Shown here: one piece after another, positions 15,683-20,854 of the stretch
Numbering within the stretch: the first letter of the stretch is position 1
How the letters are laid out: every line of letters starts with the position of its first letter
NCBI GenBank assembly: GCA_041487355.1
Contig: JBGPND010000081.1
Span: forward strand, 1 to 20,854
Length of the DNA: 20,854 bases
Source: JAMXLO01 sp041487355
GTDB lineage: Bacteria > Pseudomonadota > Alphaproteobacteria > Acetobacterales > Acetobacteraceae
Reading direction: 5' to 3'
The notes under the pieces: generated by a model
The model's input: the letters and a program-made list of their open reading frames with translations, nothing else
Databases searched by the model: none
What the model was told of the DNA's origin: nothing
Made by a program: the position numbers and the translations under genes

Positions 15683-16927
15683 ATGCAGCATCTGACGGAG
15701 AAAAGCCTGGCGCTCGCGGGATGCGTGGCGGCGGGACTATGGCTGGCCGGAGGCGCGGCGGCGCAGCAGAAGGAGATCCTGATCGGCTCCCAATGCGACC
15801 GCACCGGGCCGACGCAGCTTGTCGGCACGGTGTTCTGTCCCGGCGTGCAGGACTACGTGAACCTGATCAACTCGAAGGGCGGCATCGACGGCTACAAGGT
15901 CCGCATCAACGAGCTGGACAACAACTACCAGGTGCCGCCCGCCATCGAGGAATATGAGCGGCACAAGCAGGAAGGCGCGGTTTCCATCCTGATCTGGGGC
16001 ACACCGCAGGCCGAGGCGCTGAATCCGCGGCTGCAGAAGGACCACATTCCCGGCACGTCGCCCGGCTTCGGCTCCTCCGCGGCGGCGAATGGCGCCAAGT
16101 ATCCCTACCTGTTCCCGCTGGCGGCGACCTACTGGTCGCAGGCCGGCGCCGCCATCAGCTTCATCAAGGACAAGCTGGGCGGCAGCCTGAAGGGCAAGAA
16201 GATCGGCTATCTGTACTACGACAATCCCGCCGGTGCTGAGCCGATGCCGATCCTCAAGGAGTTGCAGGCTAACGAGGGCTTCGATCTGCGCACTTTCGCC
16301 GTGCCGCCGCCCGGGGTGGAAATGAGCGCCCAGGTGCTCGACATCGCGCAGCGCTATCGGCCCGACTTCGTCATCGCTCACCTGTTCGGCCGCTCGCCAT
16401 CGGTGGCGATCAAGGAGCTCAAGCGGTCAGGCTATCCGCTGAACAAGGTGCTCGGCCTGGTCTGGGCCTCCTCGGAAGCCGACATCGCGGCGGCCGGTGG
16501 CTGGTCGGTGGCGCAGGGCTACCACACGATGCAGTTCGTCGGCGTCGGCACCGACTATCCGGTGCTGCAGGAAATCAAGGCGATGTACCAGAAGGCGGGC
16601 AAGGCGCAGCCCAAGGAGATGGAAACCTCGGTCTACTACAACCGCGGCATCCAGGATGCGGCCGTGCATATCGAGGCACTGCGCAATGCGTTGAAGGTGA
16701 CGGGTGGGAAGCCGCCGACCGGTGAGGACATGAAGAAGGGCTTCGAGATGATCAGGAACTTCACGCTTGGCGGTTTGCTGCCGCCGCTCGAGGTCACGCC
16801 GTCCGATCATGAAGGCGGCGGCTGGGTGCAGATCTTCCAGGTCCAGGGCGAGAAGATGGTCAAGGAGACCGAATGGTTCCACGGCTATCGGGACCTGGTG
16901 CTCAAGAGCGTCAACGCGGCGTCGTAG
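15683..16927 (+). CDS. Periplasmic substrate-binding protein of the HAAT (LivK-like) family
   Basis: A 414-residue protein starting at ATG 15683 after GGGAGAG (15671-15677). The N-terminal signal peptide has a hydrophobic core ALAGCVAAGLWLAGG with probable signal peptidase I cleavage after AAA27. The mature part starts QQKEILIGSQCDRTGPTQL, followed by INSKGGIDGYKVRINELDNN, the typical Peripla_BP_6 layout of branched-chain amino acid and aromatic-acid binders. The two-lobe fold and its position between livM and livF make it the receptor of this importer. The ligand cannot be read from sequence; the acyl-CoA synthetase-like neighbour hints at an organic acid rather than leucine. It contains two cysteines early in the mature chain (C36 and C50) that could form a disulfide. 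Confidence 0.92.
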   Translation: MQHLTEKSLALAGCVAAGLWLAGGAAAQQKEILIGSQCDRTGPTQLVGTVFCPGVQDYVNLINSKGGIDGYKVRINELDNNYQVPPAIEEYERHKQEGAVSILIWGTPQAEALNPRLQKDHIPGTSPGFGSSAAANGAKYPYLFPLAATYWSQAGAAISFIKDKLGGSLKGKKIGYLYYDNPAGAEPMPILKELQANEGFDLRTFAVPPPGVEMSAQVLDIAQRYRPDFVIAHLFGRSPSVAIKELKRSGYPLNKVLGLVWASSEADIAAAGGWSVAQGYHTMQFVGVGTDYPVLQEIKAMYQKAGKAQPKEMETSVYYNRGIQDAAVHIEALRNALKVTGGKPPTGEDMKKGFEMIRNFTLGGLLPPLEVTPSDHEGGGWVQIFQVQGEKMVKETEWFHGYRDLVLKSVNAAS

Positions 16928-16982
16928 TGACCATCACCGTCGGGCCGCACTCGCGGCGGTCCGACGGACGTGAGGTGAGGCC

Positions 16983-17777
16983 ATGCTCGCGCTGAACAAC
17001 GTCGAAGTCGTCTATGACGGCGTGATCCTGGTGCTGAAGGGGATCTCGCTCACCGCCGCGCAGGGGCAGATCACCACCCTGCTCGGCGCCAACGGCGCGG
17101 GCAAGACGACGACGCTGAAGGCCATCTCGGGACTGCTGCATGCCGAACGCGGCCAGATCACCAAGGGCGCGATAGAGTTCGACGGCGAGCGGCTGGATCG
17201 CCTGGCGCCGCATGACATCGTCCGCCGCGGCGTCACCCAGGTGTTCGAAGGCCGGCGTGTGTTCGAGAACCTGACGATAGAAGAGAACCTTGTGGTCGGC
17301 GGCCACATCCAGGGCAGCATGCACCGGGTCCGCCAGGGCATCGAGCTCGTCTACGAGTATTTCCCCATTCTGCAGGAGCGGCGCCGGCAACAGGCCGGCT
17401 ACCTCTCCGGCGGCGAGCAGCAGATGCTGGCGATCGGCCGTGCCCTGGTCTCCGAGCCCAAGGTGATCCTGCTCGACGAACCGTCGCTGGGGCTGGCGCC
17501 GCTGATCGTGGAAAACATCTTCAACATCATCCGCCGTTTGAAGGAGGAGCGCGGCCAGACCGTGCTTCTGGTGGAGCAGAATGCCGCCCTGGCGCTTGAT
17601 CTGGCGGACCACGGCTACGTTATGGAGAACGGCCGCATCGTGCTGCAGGGCCCGGCTGCCAGCCTGCGGGAGAACCCTGAGATCAAGGAGTTCTACCTCG
17701 GGCTGAACGAGGTCGGCGCGCGCCGGTCGTATCGCGACGCCAGACAGCACCGGAGACGGCGGCGCGTGCTTGCCTGA
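16983..17777 (+). CDS. livF: Branched-chain amino acid-type ABC transporter ATPase LivF
   Basis: ATG 16983 follows GGTGAGG (16974-16980). The 264-residue protein has Walker A GANGAGKT (35-42), signature LSGGEQQ (141-147), Walker B VILLDEPSLGLAP (161-173) and VEQN with the LivF-typical glutamine-asparagine after the switch region. It is longer than E. coli LivF (about 237 residues) because of a basic tail ending GARRSYRDARQHRRRRRVLA, a tail seen in LivF proteins of acid-importing clusters. It is the last gene of the operon. No convincing terminator follows; only a 5-bp CCGGC/GCCGG hairpin without a T-run is found near 17792. Confidence 0.93.
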   Translation: MLALNNVEVVYDGVILVLKGISLTAAQGQITTLLGANGAGKTTTLKAISGLLHAERGQITKGAIEFDGERLDRLAPHDIVRRGVTQVFEGRRVFENLTIEENLVVGGHIQGSMHRVRQGIELVYEYFPILQERRRQQAGYLSGGEQQMLAIGRALVSEPKVILLDEPSLGLAPLIVENIFNIIRRLKEERGQTVLLVEQNAALALDLADHGYVMENGRIVLQGPAASLRENPEIKEFYLGLNEVGARRSYRDARQHRRRRRVLA

Positions 17778-17815
17778 ACGCGAAAGGGCCGGCACTCGGC
17801 CGGTAGAGCAGCTCG

Positions 17816-18066
17816 CCCACCGGCCTGGTCAGGCTGGGCACGTCGGTGTCCGGTGGGCTCTTCCTGGCGCCTCGGCTGCCCGTGCTGCTGGCACGCCATC
17901 CAGGGCTGAAGGTCGAGCTGGTGATGCGCGACCAGTTCAGCGACATGGTGGAGGAGCGGCTGGATCTGGCATTGCGCTCGGGGGGATCGCCGATGCGTCG
18001 CTGGTGGTGCGCGTCAGCGGCGCTTTCATCGCCAATGACAGCGCGGCGGTGCACCTGGCGGTCCGC
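17816..18066 (+). pseudogene. Remnant of a LysR-type transcriptional regulator (effector domain)
   Basis: In one frame from 17816 the translation PTGLVRLGTSVSGGLFLAPR, then LPVLLARHPGLKVELVMRDQ and FSDMVEERLDLALRSG, matches the start of a LysR effector-binding domain. At a run of six G (17980-17985) the match moves to another frame (GIADASLVVR), then jumps to VSGAFIANDSAAVHLAVR. Intact LysR proteins have roughly 60 more residues between those two pieces. The DNA-binding N-terminus and the C-terminal quarter are missing. The gene is therefore dead: truncated, frameshifted and internally deleted. It may once have controlled the adjacent import operon, but this is a guess. Confidence 0.8.
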
Positions 18067-18208
18067 TGCCTGCGCCAGTCGGTGAGGGTCGAGGAGTAGA
18101 GGCCCTCGCGACGCAGGATGCCGCCGACCCCACCGGTATCAGCGGCGCGAGCGGTGTCGGCCAGGATGCGCAGCTTGTCCTGGCCGTCTTGTATTGTTTG
18201 AGGCCCAT
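18063..18208 (-). pseudogene. Fragment of an IS3-type transposase OrfA (helix-turn-helix part)
   Basis: On the minus strand, 18176-18063 encodes KLRILADTARAADTGGVGGI followed by LRREGLYSSTLTDWRRQR, the characteristic helix-turn-helix end of IS3-like transposase N-terminal proteins (usual form: ILAEAD, GEVGALLRREGLYSSHLTTWRRQR). Just upstream, MGLKQYK (from 18208) in a different frame looks like the preceding piece, so a frameshift lies between them. Neither terminal repeats nor the catalytic part remain. It directly abuts the LysR remnant. Confidence 0.7.
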
Positions 18209-18460
18209 CTTCGGGCGCCTGACGGTAGGGATGCCTTGCTAATTCACAGACGCCTGCTCGCGCTCTGCGGATGCCCGTTGGTGGTCTCGTAGAACCTCCC
18301 GACACACCCTCGTGGATGTGATCACGGCCGCGTGGAATTGCGGTCGGCTACAGTGGGTGCCACCACGCCGGTGGACACTCACACCGATGGCGTTGTTAGC
18401 TATGTGCTTGCTAGCGTCCGCCAGCCGCCGGCCAAGGTGATGCTATGTTATTGAAAGAAC
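18209..18460. other. Non-coding stretch beside tRNA-Arg, no gene recognised
   Basis: Both strands lack any ORF with recognisable family features. The stretch next to the tRNA (about 18385-18460) includes A/T-richer words such as GTTGTTAGCTATGTGC and TGCTATGTTATTGAAAG. Together with the gene fragments at 17816-18208 it looks like decayed DNA. Confidence 0.5.
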
Positions 18461-18537
18461 TGGCGGACCCGACACGACTCGAACGTGCGACCTTCGCCTT
18501 CGGAGGGCGACGCTCTATCCAGCTGAGCTACGGGTCC
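18461..18537 (-). tRNA. tRNA-Arg (anticodon CCG)
   Basis: On the minus strand the 77 bases fold as a full cloverleaf. The acceptor is GGACCCG/CGGGTCC with discriminator G and an encoded CCA at 18463-18461. The D-stem is GCTC/GAGC, the anticodon stem TCGCC/GGCGA with loop CTCCGAA, and the T-arm GCACG-TTCGAGT-CGTGT. The anticodon CCG reads the arginine codon CGG, consistent with the high GC content. Confidence 0.97.
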
Positions 18538-18600
18538 AACCCACTCTCCCATAGCCCGAAATGGCGCCAGACGAAAGGCCGGGTTTGGCGGCGCCCGCCT

Positions 18601-19584
18601 TCAGTCCTGCTTGGCGAGCCACGCCGCGGCGGCCCGATCGGCACCAGACGGCAGCTTCACATCGGGGCGGCGCATCCAGGCCACGATATCGTCGATCGGC
18701 GTCACCCGCTCCAGATCGCGTAACAGGAGATGGTAGCCCGCCGGATAGAATGCCCGCACCAGACCCGCCGGCAGCTCGCGCCAGATGGCCACGGTCGCGC
18801 GGTCCGGGATCAGCTCATCCTTGCCGCCGTAGAGGAACAGCGCCGGTGCCTGAAATCGCGGCGCGGCAGCCACGGCCGCGTCCATCAGGTCCACCAGCCC
18901 GTTGACCGTATCGAGCCGCGTCTCGTGGATCGTCAGCGGATCCTGCGACAGGCGCCTGATCGCCTCCCGGTTGTCGCTCGCGGTCACCCGCGCGACACGG
19001 CCGGTCACCGTCAGCCCCGGCACGAGGTTGGCGGCGAGCCACAGGCCGGCGCGCAAAAACACGGTCATCTCCGCGCGGCCCCAGACCGCCGGGGCGACCA
19101 GCACATAGCCGTCCACCTCCGGCGGCTGGGGGCTGGTGGCCAGGCGCATCAGCACCGCCGCACCCATGCTCTCGCCCAGCAGGATCAGCCTGGCGTGGGG
19201 ATAGCGCCGGCGCAGCAGCAGCGCCATCTCGCGCGCATCGTCGACGAGCGCCTGCGTGCCGGGCCAGAACCCGCGGACCGCGGTCTCGCCGAAGCCGCGC
19301 TGGTCGGGCGAGAACACGGCGATCCCGCGGGCGGCGAATTCGGGTCCGGGATACTCCCAGGCATCGCGGCTGTCGTTCATGCCATGCAGCGCCAGCATCA
19401 CGGCCCAGGGCTCGCCGGCCGGCAGCCATGTCCGGTACGGCAGCCGCATGCCGTCGGGCATGACGAAGGCGTCTGCCGTCTCGCGCGGCTGCTCGATCGC
19501 CGGCCCGGGCGGTGCCAGATGCGTGGCGCAGCCGCCCAATGCGATCGCGATGGCCAGCAGCGCCGTCAGCACCCGCGGGCGCAT
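18601..19584 (-). CDS. Lipoprotein alpha/beta hydrolase (lysophospholipase-like)
   Basis: ATG 19584 is preferred over upstream in-frame starts because it begins directly with a lipoprotein signal: MRPRVLTALLAIAIALGGC, with lipobox LGGC and lipidated C19. The 327-residue product has the serine-hydrolase layout of the Hydrolase_4/monoacylglycerol-lipase group: LALHGMN for the oxyanion hole (64-70), nucleophile S139 in GESMG, acid D256 in LYGGKDELIP and H285 in AGYHLLLRD. It is probably anchored to the membrane on the periplasmic side and cleaves acyl esters; the substrate is not known. The gene stands alone between tRNA-Arg and the divergent zinc-finger gene. A 25-bp palindrome (19597-19621) lies 12 bases upstream of its start. 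Confidence 0.88.
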   Translation of the reverse strand: MRPRVLTALLAIAIALGGCATHLAPPGPAIEQPRETADAFVMPDGMRLPYRTWLPAGEPWAVMLALHGMNDSRDAWEYPGPEFAARGIAVFSPDQRGFGETAVRGFWPGTQALVDDAREMALLLRRRYPHARLILLGESMGAAVLMRLATSPQPPEVDGYVLVAPAVWGRAEMTVFLRAGLWLAANLVPGLTVTGRVARVTASDNREAIRRLSQDPLTIHETRLDTVNGLVDLMDAAVAAAPRFQAPALFLYGGKDELIPDRATVAIWRELPAGLVRAFYPAGYHLLLRDLERVTPIDDIVAWMRRPDVKLPSGADRAAAAWLAKQD

Positions 19585-19596
19585 AAGGTGGAGCGG

Positions 19597-19621
19597 ACCC
19601 CCGGGTCGAGAGCCCGTGGGT
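19597..19621. repeat. Short palindrome, family copy A (upstream of hydrolase start)
   Basis: ACCCCCGGG pairs with CCCGTGGGT at 8 of 9 positions around loop TCGAGAG. Read on the minus strand the loop side gives CTCGACCCGGGGG, related to the TTGACCCGGGGG of the other three copies. Confidence 0.65.
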
Positions 19622-19693
19622 AAAAGGTTGAAAGCATGGGTCGCATCGCTATCATACAGCTTTCCCCGGCCATAGAGGACGCGAAGCACCCAG

Positions 19694-19933
19694 ATGGACG
19701 GCACTGCCGCCAGCCCGACGCCCACCGAGATCATCCATGTCGACGAACCGGTCGTCGCCTGCGACGGCGGCGATGGGGCGCTCGGACACCCGCGCGTCTT
19801 CCTGCGCATCGAGGACGAACCTGCCCCCGGGCAATTGACCCGGGGGGTGATGTGTCCGTACTGCTCGCGCCTCTATGTGCTGATCCCCGGGTCAAGCCTG
19901 GGGACGGGAGCGGGTCACGGCACCGGACACTGA
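19694..19933 (+). CDS. Zinc-finger (zf-CHCC, NDUFS6-like) protein with palindrome insertions
   Basis: A 79-residue protein: VVACDGGDGALGHPRVFLRI followed by VMCPYCSRLYVL is the zf-CHCC (PF10276-type) signature, with C23, H32, C54 and C57 as zinc ligands. Bacterial members are small proteins of unknown role, related to a zinc-binding subunit associated with respiratory complex I in mitochondria. The ORF holds two palindromic elements. One encodes APGQLTRG (residues 44-51), between the histidine and the CPYC knuckle. The other encodes PGSSLG near the C-terminus. Both keep the frame open, so the protein may still fold, the extra residues falling in a loop and the tail. The stop lies 2 bases before an ATG that would be the expected polA start. 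The ribosome site is weak (GAGG about 13 bases upstream). Confidence 0.8.
   Translation: MDGTAASPTPTEIIHVDEPVVACDGGDGALGHPRVFLRIEDEPAPGQLTRGVMCPYCSRLYVLIPGSSLGTGAGHGTGH
19824..19846. repeat. Short palindrome, family copy B (inside zinc-finger ORF)
   Basis: A perfect 8-bp stem CCCCCGGG/CCCGGGGG surrounds the 7-base loop CAATTGA. It lies in frame within the zf-CHCC coding sequence. Confidence 0.9.
19884..19904. repeat. Short palindrome, family copy C (3' part of zinc-finger ORF)
   Basis: TCCCCGGG pairs with CCTGGGGA (8 pairs, one of them G-T) around loop TCAAG. The reverse complement has GGCTTGACCCGGGG, so this copy is in the opposite orientation to copies B and D. Confidence 0.85.
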
Positions 19934-19938
19934 CCATG

Positions 19939-19961
19939 CCCTCGGGCACTTGACCCGAGGG
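19939..19961. repeat. Short palindrome, family copy D (at the polA start)
   Basis: A perfect 8-bp stem CCCTCGGG/CCCGAGGG surrounds loop CACTTGA. It lies immediately after ATG 19936-19938 and immediately before ACCGAGGTCCTG of the polA frame, and contains the in-frame TTG at 19950. Confidence 0.9.
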
Positions 19962-20854
19962 ACCGAGGTCCTGGAGCAGGGCGAACCGGCAACGCCGCAA
20001 GGCCAGCCGCTCCATTTGATCCTGATCGACGGGTCGGGCTTCATCTTTCGCGCCTACCACGCCCTGCCGCCGATGACGCGGCCCGACGGCACGCCCGTCA
20101 ACGCCGTGTTCGGCTTCAGCAACATGCTGGCGAAGCTGCTGCGCGAGCATGTCGGGACGCATTTTGCCGTAATTTTCGATGCCGGCCGGCTGACGTTCCG
20201 CAACCGGCTCTACCAGGACTACAAGGCGCACCGCCCGCCGGCGCCCGACGACCTGATCCCGCAATTCGCCCTGGTGCGCGAGGCGACGAAGGCGTTCGGC
20301 GTGCCGTCGATCGAGCTCGAAGACTGGGAGGCCGACGACCTGATCGCCGCCTACGTTCAGGCCGCGGCCCAGTCCGGCGGCCAGGTGACCATCGTGTCCT
20401 CCGACAAGGACCTGATGCAGCTCATCCGGCCGGGCGTGGAGATGCTGGACCCGATCAAGCAGAAGCCGATCGGGCCGGCCGAGGTGATGGAGAAGTTCGG
20501 CGTCACGCCGGACAAGATGATCGACGTGCAGGCGCTGATCGGCGATCCGACCGACAACGTGCCTGGCGTGCCGGGCATCGGGCCGAAGGGCGCGGCGCAG
20601 TTGGTCAACGAGTTCGGCGACCTGGAGAGCGTGCTGGCCGCTGCGCCGGCCATGAAGCCGTCGAAGCGGCGCGATAACCTGATCGAGCATGCCGACAAGG
20701 CGCGCATCTCACGCGAACTGGTCACACTGCGGCTGGATACGCCGATGCCCGTGCCGGTCGATCAACTGCACGCCAGGCCGTACGACAAGGCGATGCTGGC
20801 CGCGTGGCTGAAGACGCAAGGGTTCCGCAGCATCGCCACGCGGCTGGGGCTGGA
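19950..20854 (+). CDS. polA: DNA polymerase I, N-terminal 5'-3' exonuclease domain (3' end outside window)
   Basis: From LHLILIDGSGFIFRAYHALP onward the frame encodes the flap/5'-exonuclease domain of DNA polymerase I, which removes RNA primers and damaged strands. Metal-site blocks are visible (numbered from TTG 19950): D27 in LIDGSG, DYKAHRPP at 90-97, WEADD (126-130), SSDKD (150-154) and GDPTDNVPGVPGIGPKGA (198-215), the last being the helix-3-turn-helix DNA-binding motif. The polymerase part lies beyond the right edge. No ATG exists in this frame between the stop at 19881 and the conserved region. TTG 19950, inside a palindrome, is the best-placed start codon; TTG 20016 is a later alternative that would cut into the conserved beta strand. 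The ATG at 19936 is out of frame and hits a stop after five codons. Confidence 0.9.
   Translation, partial: MTRGTEVLEQGEPATPQGQPLHLILIDGSGFIFRAYHALPPMTRPDGTPVNAVFGFSNMLAKLLREHVGTHFAVIFDAGRLTFRNRLYQDYKAHRPPAPDDLIPQFALVREATKAFGVPSIELEDWEADDLIAAYVQAAAQSGGQVTIVSSDKDLMQLIRPGVEMLDPIKQKPIGPAEVMEKFGVTPDKMIDVQALIGDPTDNVPGVPGIGPKGAAQLVNEFGDLESVLAAAPAMKPSKRRDNLIEHADKARISRELVTLRLDTPMPVPVDQLHARPYDKAMLAAWLKTQGFRSIATRLGL

Noticed and set aside
15683..15763. Possible lipobox (ALAGC) in the substrate-binding protein.
   Set aside because: The cysteine lies within the hydrophobic core at residue 14, too early and followed by more hydrophobic residues; a signal peptidase I site after AAA27 fits better.
17787..17806. 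Possible terminator hairpin after livF (CCGGC/GCCGG).
   Set aside because: The stem is only five pairs and no T-run follows; such stems are common by chance at this GC content.
19731..20690. A 319-codon minus-strand frame opposite the zinc-finger gene and polA.
   Set aside because: It is antisense to strongly conserved polA exonuclease motifs and has no recognisable domain.

Overview
The window is high-GC DNA from a proteobacterium, most likely an alphaproteobacterium of the Rhodospirillales/Acetobacteraceae type. This placement is inferred from codon use, from the zf-CHCC protein next to polA, and from palindromes carrying GGCTTGACCCGG or GTCATNCCCGC cores; no rRNA or other decisive marker is present. 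It is an ordinary chromosomal stretch with one likely defence gene at the left edge and a small decayed patch beside a tRNA gene.

Left part (1-2653): a minus-strand gene, open at the window edge, encodes a TIR domain, a STAND/NACHT-type NTPase and a C-terminal array of 48-residue TPR-like repeats. Its upstream region holds an imperfect inverted repeat and a 19-bp tandem duplication. Next (2654-3817, +) is a stand-alone MetE C-terminal-type methyltransferase. Its stop codon overlaps, tail to tail, the stop of a minus-strand operon. That operon (8924-3814) encodes a MacB/LolD-class ATPase, a double-FtsX permease, an HlyD-type adaptor and a TauE/SafE-family permease, with junctions overlapping or only a few bases apart.

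Centre (9052-17777, +): a GMC flavoprotein oxidoreductase (GTG start) precedes a branched-chain-amino-acid-type (HAAT) ABC import operon in the order livG, AMP-binding protein, livH, livM, periplasmic binding protein, livF. The AMP-binding protein keeps the adenylate-forming fold signature but has lost key residues at several catalytic motifs, so it may be a pseudoenzyme. Large palindromic repeats sit before livG and between livH and livM.

Right part (17778-20854): a degraded LysR-type regulator and an IS3-like transposase scrap lie just beyond the 3' end of tRNA-Arg(CCG). They are followed by a minus-strand lipoprotein alpha/beta hydrolase, a small zf-CHCC zinc-binding protein, and the 5' part of polA. 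Four related 21-25 bp palindromes lie within 365 bp here. Two lie inside the zinc-finger ORF, and one lies exactly between an upstream ATG and the polA reading frame, in a position that would displace the original start codon. This palindrome cluster is the least expected structure I see in the window.
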